A DNA stretch of 6,674 nt from contig CALXTH010000179.1 in the NCBI GenBank assembly GCA_944391365.1, positions 1-6,674 on the forward strand, in the 5' to 3' direction. The translations under genes and the position numbers were made by a program. This document shows, in pieces, positions 1-5,806 of the stretch. This DNA is from an uncultured Alphaproteobacteria bacterium. Lineage in GTDB: Bacteria > Pseudomonadota > Alphaproteobacteria > RF32 > CAG-239. A model generated the notes under the pieces. It was not told the DNA's origin, did not search any database, and was given only the letters and a program-made list of their open reading frames with translations. Within the stretch, counting starts at the first letter, position 1; every line of letters starts with the position of its first letter.

Positions 1-986
1 CCGGTACCTTTAACCACACAGGCCAACGGATTCTCGGCAATTGAAACCGGAAGTCCGGTCGCATTGCGTAAAACCTGATCAAGATTGGCCAGCAAGGCAC
101 CACCCCCGGTTAAAACAATCCCTTTGTCAACAATATCCGCTGCCAGCTCCGGAGCCGTATTCTCCAGAGCAACCTTGACCGCTTCCACAATCTGGGCTAC
201 CGGTTCAGCCAGACTCTCGGCCACCTGACGCTCGGTAATAATAATTTCTTTCGGCACACCGTTCATCAAATCACGACCCTTGATTTCAACGGTACGCCCT
301 TCACCTTTCTCCGGAGGACAAGCCGACCCAATTTCTTTTTTTATTTTTTCAGCACTTCCTTCACCAACCAATAAATTATGATTACGGCGAATATAAGAAA
401 TAATGGCGCTGTCCATTTTATCACCACCAACACGAACCGAACGGGCATACACAATACCACCCAAAGACAAAACAGCCACTTCGGTCGTTCCGCCGCCAAT
501 ATCAACAACCATACTTCCGGTAGGCTCCGTCACCGGCAGCCCGGCACCGATAGCCGCGGCCATAGGTTCCTCAATCAACCAGACCTTGTGCGCACCGGCG
601 GCTTCAGCCGATTCCTGAATAGCACGGCGTTCAACAGCTGTTGACCCCGACGGCACACAAATAATCACCATCGGATAAGCAAAAGAACGGCGGTTATGAA
701 CTTTGCGAATAAAATATTTAATCATTTCCTCGGCAATTTCAAAGTCCGCAATCACTCCGTCGCACAGCGGACGAATGGCGTGAATATTCCCCGGTGTACG
801 GCCGAGCATCAGTTTTGCCTCATTTCCAACAGCCAGAACCTGTTTTTTGCCGCGATACTCCTCAATAGCCACCACCGACGGCTCATTCAGCACAATGCCT
901 CTGCCTCTGATATAAACCAGAGTATTCGCCGTTCCGAGGTCGATAGCCATATCGGCAGACAACCAGCGCATTAATTTTGATATCAT
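1..986 (-). CDS. mreB: MreB, rod shape-determining actin-like protein (partial, C-terminus cut by window edge)
   Basis: Cytoplasmic actin homologue that polymerises along the inner membrane and positions the elongation machinery for lateral wall synthesis. Reading the minus strand from ATG at 986 gives 328 complete codons with no stop before the window edge; MreB is usually about 345 residues, so only the last stretch is missing. Visible motifs are phosphate-1 DLGTANTLVY (residues 16-25), IEEPMAAAIGAGLP (138-151), phosphate-2 VVDIGGGTTEVAVLSLGG (from 160) and the adenosine motif LTGGGALL (around 292-299). The start is supported by GGAG at 999-996, nine bases upstream. It lies downstream of miaA on the same strand after an 88-base gap with its own candidate promoter. 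In most bacteria mreC and mreD would follow, here beyond the left edge. Identity is close to certain. Confidence 0.97.
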   Translation of the reverse strand, partial: MISKLMRWLSADMAIDLGTANTLVYIRGRGIVLNEPSVVAIEEYRGKKQVLAVGNEAKLMLGRTPGNIHAIRPLCDGVIADFEIAEEMIKYFIRKVHNRRSFAYPMVIICVPSGSTAVERRAIQESAEAAGAHKVWLIEEPMAAAIGAGLPVTEPTGSMVVDIGGGTTEVAVLSLGGIVYARSVRVGGDKMDSAIISYIRRNHNLLVGEGSAEKIKKEIGSACPPEKGEGRTVEIKGRDLMNGVPKEIIITERQVAESLAEPVAQIVEAVKVALENTAPELAADIVDKGIVLTGGGALLANLDQVLRNATGLPVSIAENPLACVVKGT

Positions 987-1035
987 GGTATCATTCTCCG
1001 GATAAGTAAGTTTTTCTTCAAATCAAATTTATCTA

Positions 1036-1064
1036 TTTGTATAACCATATTTTACACAGTGCAA
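1036..1064 (-). promoter_or_regulatory. Candidate sigma-70-type promoter for mreB
   Basis: On the minus strand TTGCAC (1064-1059) is followed after 17 bases by TACAAA (1041-1036); an alternative -10, TATACA (1043-1038), has 15-base spacing. It sits about 50 bases upstream of the mreB start in the only AT-rich gap before that gene. I saw no clear terminator after miaA, so mreB may also be read from upstream. This is consensus matching by eye only. Confidence 0.35.
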
Positions 1065-1074
1065 CCAGATATGA

Positions 1075-2010
1075 TTATTTTTTAACATCATTAAGTAAAT
1101 TTTTTACTACCGTTTCATTTTTTTTATAACAGGAAGTCAGCACCTTTTCCGCCGGCAGTTTATGATTAAACCACGTCCGCTGCCGTTTGGCATACTGGCG
1201 GGTATGCAGTTTGCCGAGACTGACAGCCTCCTCCAATGAGCAATTTCCCTCAACATAAGCCAGCAGCTCGGGCACCCCGAGCGCCCGCATGGCCGGCAGC
1301 TTTTTATCCAGTCCCCGCGCCGCCAAAGCCCTGACTTCATCAACCGCGCCCAGCTCAATCATCCGGTCAAAACGCCGATAACACCGCACATCAAGTTCCT
1401 CTTTCGGCGGAATAATTTTAATCACCTCAAAACGGGCCTCGGGCAGTTTTTGCACCATCGGCAGTTTATGCCACACACTCAGCGGCTTCCCGGTATCATA
1501 AAACACCTCCAGCGCCCGCCGAACCCGGGTTGTATCATTGCGGCTCAACCTTAATGCCGTCTCAGGATCAACCTCGGACAACCGCTCATGCAGCGCATTC
1601 ACCCCTTCCGCCGCCAACATCTCTTTCACCTGACGTCTGACGGCTTCGCTGGTTTCGGGCACAGGAGTCACCCCGTTAATCAGATTATCCAGATATAAAC
1701 CGGTTCCACCGACAACAACAGGAACCTTTCCCGCCGCCCACAAACGCCTGATCTCAAAGACCGCCGACTCAAGCCACTCCACAACCGAACCGTTTTTTGA
1801 CGCATCCCAGATTTCATACAGACAATGCTCAACCAAAGCCTTGTCTTCAGCCGTCGGACAAGCGGAAAGAACCGGCGTATCCCGATAAACCTGCATTGAA
1901 TCGGCATTAACCACCGCCCCGCCCACGCTCAGGGCAATATCAAGCGCCAGCTGCGATTTCCCGGAAGCCGTCGGCCCCGCAATAACAATGACCAAATTAT
2001 CCTTGTCCAT
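1075..2010 (-). CDS. miaA: MiaA, tRNA dimethylallyltransferase
   Basis: Transfers the dimethylallyl group of DMAPP to N6 of A37 in tRNAs that read codons starting with U, the first step of i6A/ms2i6A synthesis, in the cytoplasm. With ATG at 2010 the protein has 311 residues, normal for the family. Visible motifs are the P-loop GPTASGKS (12-19), NADSMQVYRD (35-44; the Asp is the proposed catalytic base), VVVGGTGLYL (98-107), NDTTRVRRALEV in the middle and the tRNA-binding QYAKRQRTWF (272-281) near the C-terminus. The RDTPVLSACPTAED segment after DSMQVY looks alphaproteobacterial. A TTG at 2022 would add four residues, but ATG at 2010 has GAAGGG just upstream (4-base spacer, rather short) and is the better start. 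It follows ddl on the same strand after 71 bases and probably shares its transcript. Confidence 0.96.
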   Translation of the reverse strand: MDKDNLVIVIAGPTASGKSQLALDIALSVGGAVVNADSMQVYRDTPVLSACPTAEDKALVEHCLYEIWDASKNGSVVEWLESAVFEIRRLWAAGKVPVVVGGTGLYLDNLINGVTPVPETSEAVRRQVKEMLAAEGVNALHERLSEVDPETALRLSRNDTTRVRRALEVFYDTGKPLSVWHKLPMVQKLPEARFEVIKIIPPKEELDVRCYRRFDRMIELGAVDEVRALAARGLDKKLPAMRALGVPELLAYVEGNCSLEEAVSLGKLHTRQYAKRQRTWFNHKLPAEKVLTSCYKKNETVVKNLLNDVKK

Positions 2011-2081
2011 TTTTCCCTTCAATCACCGTACAACAAAACTAGAGAGGTACATGAGCATGTTCGAACCCCGCAGACAACACC

Positions 2082-3002
2082 CTAGCCGGCCATTATCCGC
2101 CGAAAAGAAGCCGCTTCAACCAACTTTTTGCATACCTCCTCATACGAAATCCCGACAAACGCCGCCTGCTCCGGAACCAGAGACAAGGACGTCAACCCAG
2201 GATTGGTATTGACCTCCAGAAAAACAACCCCGTCCTCCGGATTATAACGAAAATCAGACCGTGAAACCACCTGACACCCCAGTGCCCGATGAACAACTTC
2301 CGCATAATGCCGGGCCGTCTCCGCCGCCTCGGCCGGAATCTCCGCCGGCAGCTTATGCACTGTCACGCCGTTGGTATATTTGGCCTGATAATCATAAAAA
2401 GCGGTTGAAGAACAAAGCTCCGTCACCGCCAGCGCCTTGCCGTCCAACACCGCAACGGTCAGCTCCTGCCCCGGAATATATTTTTCCACCAGCAAAACCC
2501 TGTCATTATCGTCATAAAACACCTGAGCCGCATCGGCCGCCGAATGAACAATAAACACCCCGACACTCGAACCGTCCGCCGCCGGCTTCACCACATACGG
2601 AAAAGCAAGCTTCGTCCCGTTGGCCTTAAACTCTGCAAAAGTCATCTTTTCGGATTCGGCAACTTTCACACCGTTTTCCGCGGCAATAATCTTCGTCAGC
2701 ACCTTGTCCATCCCGAGCAGCGAAGCCCGCAATCCAGAATGCGTATAAGGAATTTGCATCACATCCAAAAAACCCTGGATTTCGCCGTCCTCTCCCCAAT
2801 TTCCGTGCAAGGCATTAAACACCGCGTCCGGCTTAAAATCCTGCAAGACCCGCAACAACCCGGCAACATCTCCGTTCCAGTCATACGCCTGCACCTCATA
2901 CCCACAGGCTTTCAAAGCCTTTTCCACGCCGTCGCCGCTCACCAGGCTCACCTCGCGTTCGGCCGACACCCCGCCTTTCAAAATCAAAACTTTTTTTACC
3001 AT
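2082..3002 (-). CDS. ddl: Ddl, D-alanine--D-alanine ligase
   Basis: ATP-grasp enzyme that joins two D-alanines into the dipeptide used by MurF for the peptidoglycan stem peptide, in the cytoplasm. The 306 residues match the usual DdlB length. Visible motifs are GGVSAEREVSLVSG (10-23), HGNWGEDGEIQG (66-77), PYTHSG (85-90), MDK (98-100), the ATP-binding VVKPAADGSSVGV and VEKYIPGQELTVAVL, the omega-loop YDYQAKY, and the metal/substrate end SRSDFR and FLEVNTNPG (261-269) followed by SLVPEQA. All key residues appear present. ATG at 3002 has AAAGAG at 3014-3009, six bases upstream. In many proteobacteria ddl sits in the dcw cluster with murB and ftsQAZ; here its neighbours are miaA and mreB. It is divergent from the DUF3108 gene. 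Whether a second ddl exists elsewhere cannot be seen. Confidence 0.97.
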   Translation of the reverse strand: MVKKVLILKGGVSAEREVSLVSGDGVEKALKACGYEVQAYDWNGDVAGLLRVLQDFKPDAVFNALHGNWGEDGEIQGFLDVMQIPYTHSGLRASLLGMDKVLTKIIAAENGVKVAESEKMTFAEFKANGTKLAFPYVVKPAADGSSVGVFIVHSAADAAQVFYDDNDRVLLVEKYIPGQELTVAVLDGKALAVTELCSSTAFYDYQAKYTNGVTVHKLPAEIPAEAAETARHYAEVVHRALGCQVVSRSDFRYNPEDGVVFLEVNTNPGLTSLSLVPEQAAFVGISYEEVCKKLVEAASFRRIMAG

Positions 3003-3011
3003 TTTTAGCTC

Positions 3012-3039
3012 TTTAAAATATAAATTTTTATGCTAGTAT
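3012..3039 (+). promoter_or_regulatory. Candidate promoter for the DUF3108-trhP pair
   Basis: In the 69-base gap between divergent ddl and the DUF3108 gene, TTTAAA (3012-3017) is followed after 16 bases by TAGTAT (3034-3039), which carries an extended -10 TGC at 3031-3033. Each hexamer matches the sigma-70 consensus at four of six positions. The core ATGCTAGTAT is almost palindromic, so the same site could influence ddl. I found no better minus-strand promoter in the gap. Confidence 0.33.
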
Positions 3040-3071
3040 GCCCGTAAAAGATTTAAAGAAAGACTAAAAGA

Positions 3072-3851
3072 ATGTTCAAAAAAATACTTTTTTTCCTCCT
3101 GCTGTTCGGCACCCAGGCCGCCCAAGCCGCCGGCATCAAACACGACTTCATTGTCCACATCGGTCCGTTTGACGCCAGCCGCACCAGCTTTGAATACGAC
3201 CTTGACGCCGGACACTACAAAGCGCAATCAGTTGTCCAGACCAACGGTTTTTTTGATGTCATTTACCCATTTACAGCACATTATCTGACTTCCGGAAGAA
3301 TCAAACCCGGTGGCGAATTACAGACCGAAGTATACAAATACGCCTCCCAAACCCGCACCAACCGCCGCACCAAAGAATTGATCTACAACAGTGACGGCGT
3401 CCCCGTATACCGCCTGAGCAGCAAAAACGACAAAAGCAAAAAAGTTGAAATCACCCATGATCCCAAAAACGCCGGAACCACGGATTTACAAACCGTTTTC
3501 GCTGAAATGGCCAAACAATACAACGAGACCCGTTTTTGCGATTCCCGCATGGAAGTCTTCGACGGCAAACGCCGTTTCGCCGTTATCTTCAAAGACGAAG
3601 GCGACGAGCTTCTGTCCGCCGACAAATATTCTCCATTCGGTGGAAAAGCGCACAAATGCTCTCTTTATATTGACAAGCTGGACAACACCGGTGACGATCT
3701 CCTCTGGCAGATCAGCTCCGACCGCCCGATTTACTTCTGGATTCTTGAAGAACCATCCAGCAAACTCCCGTTCATCAGCCGCATACACATTGACAGCACC
3801 CCGCTCGGCGAACTGAATGTCTATGCCGCCAACATCACCGTCAGGAAATAA
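3072..3851 (+). CDS. Exported DUF3108 family protein
   Basis: A 259-residue protein with a Sec-type signal peptide: Lys3-Lys4, a hydrophobic stretch ILFFLLLF (5-12) and an AQA-type cleavage site around residues 17-20, so the mature part should be periplasmic. The family match rests on recognition of the alphaproteobacterial DUF3108 pattern: an N-terminal beta-rich part (SFEYDLDAGHYKAQ), a middle DLQTVFAEM segment and the conserved CDSRMEVFDGKRRF, then a second Cys in GKAHKCSLYID. Two mature cysteines could form a disulfide. The family has no established biochemical function that I can name; a role in the cell envelope is inference. It begins 69 bases from divergent ddl and its stop is only four bases before the trhP-like start, so the two are almost certainly one transcript. 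The Shine-Dalgarno is poor (purine-rich AAAGAAAGACTAAAAG only). Confidence 0.85.
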   Translation: MFKKILFFLLLFGTQAAQAAGIKHDFIVHIGPFDASRTSFEYDLDAGHYKAQSVVQTNGFFDVIYPFTAHYLTSGRIKPGGELQTEVYKYASQTRTNRRTKELIYNSDGVPVYRLSSKNDKSKKVEITHDPKNAGTTDLQTVFAEMAKQYNETRFCDSRMEVFDGKRRFAVIFKDEGDELLSADKYSPFGGKAHKCSLYIDKLDNTGDDLLWQISSDRPIYFWILEEPSSKLPFISRIHIDSTPLGELNVYAANITVRK

Positions 3852-3855
3852 CCTC

Positions 3856-5250
3856 ATGTTAGATAAAGCCGAACTCCTCCTCCCCGCAGGCTCACTCATA
3901 AAACTCAAAACCGCTGTTCTTTACGGTGCCGACGCCGTTTATGCCGGCACACCCGACATGTGCCTCCGCGCCCAGTCAAAATTCACCATGGACGACCTGC
4001 AACAGGGCATTGATTTCATCCATGCCCGGGGCAAAAAAATCTACCTGACGCTCAATCTGTTCATGCACAACCGTGATGTTGAAAAATTACCGACCTTTGT
4101 CGACACCTTGCGCCAACTGAAACCCGACGGTGTCCTGATTGCCGACCCCGGCGTGTTTATGTACGTCCGGGAGAACGCCCCCGAACTCAACTTGTTTGTC
4201 TCGACTCAGGCCAACATCTGCTCGGCTCAAGCCGTCAAATTCTGGCAAAAACAAGGAGCCAAACTTTGCGTCCTCGGCCGAGAAGTGACCTTTTCCGAAA
4301 TGAAGGAAATCCGCCGTCAATGCCCTGATATCCTGCTTGAATGCTTCATGCACGGCGCAATGTGTATGTCATATTCCGGCCGTTGCCTGATTTCCAACTA
4401 CCTCGCCGACCGCAGCGCCAATCAGGGCAAATGCGCCCACTGCTGCCGCTGGCACTACAAACTTCACCTCCGGCTCAAAGACGGCACTATTAAAGAACTT
4501 ATGATTGATGAACACAACAAAGATTCATTCGAATTCCTGCTGGAGGAAGAATTCCGCCCCGGTGAATACTTTGAAGTAATGGAAGACGAACACGGCGGCT
4601 ACATACTCAATTCCAAAGACATGTGCTTGCTGCCGCGCCTGCCGGATTTGCTTGGTATCGGCATGGATTCGCTAAAAGTCGAAGGCCGCAACAAAACCGA
4701 ATATTACGCCGGCGTCGTCGCCCGCACCTACCGCCGGGCCATCGACGACTGGTACGCCACCCCCGAAACCTGGGACAGCACCAAATACATGCCCGAGCTT
4801 GACACGCTGCAAAACCGCGGTTACTGCCTCGGTTTTCATGACGGCAAACTCACCAACATCAGCCAAAACTACGAATACACCCGCACATTGGGCGACTGGC
4901 TGTTTGCCGGCTCCATCGTCGAATGGCAGCAAGACGACGCCATTTTTGAAATCCGCAATTATATTGACGGCGGCGAAACCTTTGAATTTCTCATCCCCGG
5001 CGGCTTAAACAACTACCGCCTGACGTTAAGCGAATTTGAAGACGCCGAAACCGGCGAAATCACCCCCAAAGTTTCTGCCGGCCAGGGCAAAAAAATCCGT
5101 CTCCGCCCCACAGTCTGGAACCGGGAAATCAGTGAAATCAAAAAACTTTTACCGCAATACACTATCGCCCGCAAATTCCAGCCGCTCACCGGCACCAACG
5201 CCGCAATGCTCCACCATAAACAAGCCGAATTCCAAACCCTGATAAAATAA
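3856..5250 (+). CDS. trhP: TrhP/YegQ-like U32 family protein (tRNA U34 5-hydroxylation, formerly 'peptidase U32')
   Basis: 464 residues, close to E. coli YegQ/TrhP and much shorter than the rRNA enzyme RlhA. Family knowledge: TrhP carries an iron-sulfur cluster and is needed, with prephenate, to make 5-hydroxyuridine at U34 of tRNAs; the old peptidase label comes from distant collagenase reports. Visible: LLLPAGSLIKLKTAVLYGADAVYAG (8 onward, TIM-barrel start), STQAN, and the signature HGAMCMSYSGRC with NQGKCAHCCRW, giving Cys170, Cys177, Cys193 and Cys197 in the YegQ spacing; Cys196 is an extra cysteine. Further on are EDEHGGYILNSKD, SLKVEGRNKTEYY and QNYEY, all typical of YegQ. The start at 3856 has AGGA at 3843-3846; an upstream in-frame ATG at 3817 lies inside the DUF3108 gene and is rejected. 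Translation is probably coupled to that gene. Substrate assignment is by homology only. Confidence 0.9.
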   Translation: MLDKAELLLPAGSLIKLKTAVLYGADAVYAGTPDMCLRAQSKFTMDDLQQGIDFIHARGKKIYLTLNLFMHNRDVEKLPTFVDTLRQLKPDGVLIADPGVFMYVRENAPELNLFVSTQANICSAQAVKFWQKQGAKLCVLGREVTFSEMKEIRRQCPDILLECFMHGAMCMSYSGRCLISNYLADRSANQGKCAHCCRWHYKLHLRLKDGTIKELMIDEHNKDSFEFLLEEEFRPGEYFEVMEDEHGGYILNSKDMCLLPRLPDLLGIGMDSLKVEGRNKTEYYAGVVARTYRRAIDDWYATPETWDSTKYMPELDTLQNRGYCLGFHDGKLTNISQNYEYTRTLGDWLFAGSIVEWQQDDAIFEIRNYIDGGETFEFLIPGGLNNYRLTLSEFEDAETGEITPKVSAGQGKKIRLRPTVWNREISEIKKLLPQYTIARKFQPLTGTNAAMLHHKQAEFQTLIK

Positions 5251-5299
5251 CCCCCAACCTCCTTGAAAATTTTCATTTCGTAATTACATCAAAAAGAGC

Positions 5300-5328
5300 T
5301 TGCGAAAGCCCTTTCGTTGTGGTATTCT
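5300..5328 (+). promoter_or_regulatory. Promoter-like site driving the leader RNA, with internal palindrome
   Basis: TTGCGA (5300-5305) and TATTCT (5323-5328) are separated by exactly 17 bases, and the -10 carries an extended TGG at 5320-5322. Transcription would start near 5335. The spacer overlaps an inverted repeat CGAAAG-CC-CTTTCG (5303-5316), which could be an operator, though no binding protein can be named. This is the best-matching promoter in the window apart from the one at the right edge. Confidence 0.55.
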
Positions 5329-5334
5329 GATTAT

Positions 5335-5570
5335 GCAGTTGGGAAAACCGGCTGTTGTGTCTGAAAACACCCAAATACAAACATCCGCATGGGCGGAGTG
5401 GGCGAGATAAGCACTTGCAGACAGCCTCTGATATTAATGTTTACATTAATATTATGCTCCTGTTAGCTGATTGAGTTCAGTGGGTAGACGAATAAACCTG
5501 ACTGTTGTATTTGCAGTTTTCAGCTCCGCGCCACCTTGGTTTTCATAGCTTATGGTGGCGTTGTTTTTTT
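5335..5570 (+). ncRNA. Structured leader RNA or small RNA, family not recognised
   Basis: Bounded by a promoter-like site and an intrinsic terminator. Helices found by eye: closing helix CTGAAAA (5361-5367) with TTTTCAG (5517-5523), continued after a small internal loop by CAAATACAA (5372-5380) with TTGTATTTG (5505-5513); hairpin TCCGC-ATGG-GCGGA (5384-5397); a long hairpin ACAG/CTGT (5421-5424/5460-5463) leading to TGATATTAATG/CATTAATATTA (5429-5439/5444-5454) with a four-base loop; and hairpin CAGTGGGT/ACC(T)GACTG (5478-5504). This gives a junction of three hairpins closed by a 16-bp interrupted helix. I compared it mentally with 6S RNA, tmRNA, SRP RNA, RNase P RNA and the cobalamin riboswitch, and recognise none. 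Because it ends just before the cysteine-rich gene, a cis-acting attenuator is the leading guess; a free small RNA is the alternative. Confidence 0.6.
5529..5570 (+). terminator. Intrinsic terminator at the end of the leader RNA
   Basis: CGCCACC (5529-5535) pairs perfectly with GGTGGCG (5554-5560) around an 18-base loop, followed by TTGTTTTTTT (5561-5570). It ends 23 bases before the ATG at 5594, with no room for another promoter, so the downstream gene needs readthrough of this terminator or a weak promoter inside the leader. Confidence 0.85.
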
Positions 5571-5593
5571 ACTTAAAACAATGGAGCTTAGTT

Positions 5594-5806
5594 ATGAAAA
5601 TTAAATTTTTACTCTTGGGAACGAGTCTGTCCTTTTTACCAACTTTAACTTTTGCTCAATGTGTGGCGACACAAGACTGTGCAACATTGGGCTATACCGA
5701 AACTTCCTGTAATGGCGGCAAAGGTGTCAAATGCCCATTCGGAAACAAATGGGCATGCTTGAGTGCAAATGAAGAAGAATGTATGAAATCGCCTGTGAAA
5801 AGTTAG
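5594..5806 (+). CDS. Small secreted cysteine-rich protein; N-terminal fragment of a frame-broken gene
   Basis: 70 residues as written. It begins with a Sec signal peptide: Lys2 and Lys4, hydrophobic core from FLLLG, and a likely cut after T-F-A at residue 21. The mature part has six cysteines (23, 29, 39, 47, 55, 63) in the pattern QCVATQDCATLGYTETSC then VKCPFGNKWAC. No catalytic motif is visible. ATG at 5594 is chosen because GGAG (5583-5586) lies seven bases upstream and the signal peptide starts there; an in-frame ATG at 5552 lies inside the terminator stem. The ORF ends at TAG 5804-5806 after losing the cysteine pattern, while the same pattern continues in the -1 frame from about 5779. 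I therefore read it as the front half of one gene whose back half is the next entry. A genuine short secreted protein with a translationally coupled partner is the alternative. Confidence 0.8.
   Translation: MKIKFLLLGTSLSFLPTLTFAQCVATQDCATLGYTETSCNGGKGVKCPFGNKWACLSANEEECMKSPVKS

Larger units (their letters stand above)
5251..5593 (+). other. 343-base non-coding region before the cysteine-rich gene
   Basis: No credible gene is seen here. It opens with a palindrome TGAAAATTTTCA (5264-5275) that has no loop or T-run and is not a convincing terminator for the upstream gene. It then holds a promoter-like site (5300-5328), a highly structured transcribed segment (about 5335-5523), an intrinsic terminator (5529-5570) and a 23-base spacer with the ribosome binding site GGAG (5583-5586) of the next gene. 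Annotated in parts below. Confidence 0.85.

Noticed and set aside
378..974. Plus-strand ORFs across mreB and other ORFs antisense to ddl, DUF3108 and trhP-like genes
   Set aside because: They are low-complexity shadows of strongly conserved genes on the opposite strand or in another frame, with no ribosome binding sites or recognisable domains.
2011..2022. TTG start at 2022 for miaA
   Set aside because: No Shine-Dalgarno precedes it, and the four additional residues overlap the purine-rich GAAGGG serving ATG 2010.
2049..2081. tRNA-like GTTCGAAC (2059-2066) in the ddl-miaA gap
   Set aside because: The flanks do not pair as a T-stem on either strand, no acceptor or anticodon stem fits, and the gap is too short. 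The adjacent ACATG-AG-CATGT is only a small palindrome.
3817..3855. Upstream in-frame start for the trhP-like gene
   Set aside because: It lies within the DUF3108 coding region, adds residues not found in YegQ, and ATG 3856 has AGGA upstream and begins right before the family's conserved LLLPAG.
5264..5275. TGAAAATTTTCA palindrome as terminator of the trhP-like gene
   Set aside because: It has no loop, no GC stem and no T-run; it is a plain AT palindrome.
5335..5570. 6S RNA, tmRNA, SRP RNA or RNase P RNA
   Set aside because: The fold is a multi-hairpin junction rather than a rod with a central bubble, and the hallmark conserved segments of tmRNA, SRP RNA and RNase P RNA are absent. A divergent 6S RNA is not fully excluded.
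5552..5593. Longer N-terminus for the small cysteine-rich protein from ATG 5552
   Set aside because: This ATG lies in the terminator stem and T-run, has no ribosome binding site, and would put 14 residues before a perfect signal peptide that starts at 5594 behind GGAG.
5773..5806. Programmed -1 ribosomal frameshift
   Set aside because: No X-XXY-YYZ heptamer in the right phase occurs in the overlap; the A-runs are only three or four long and no strong downstream stem is evident.
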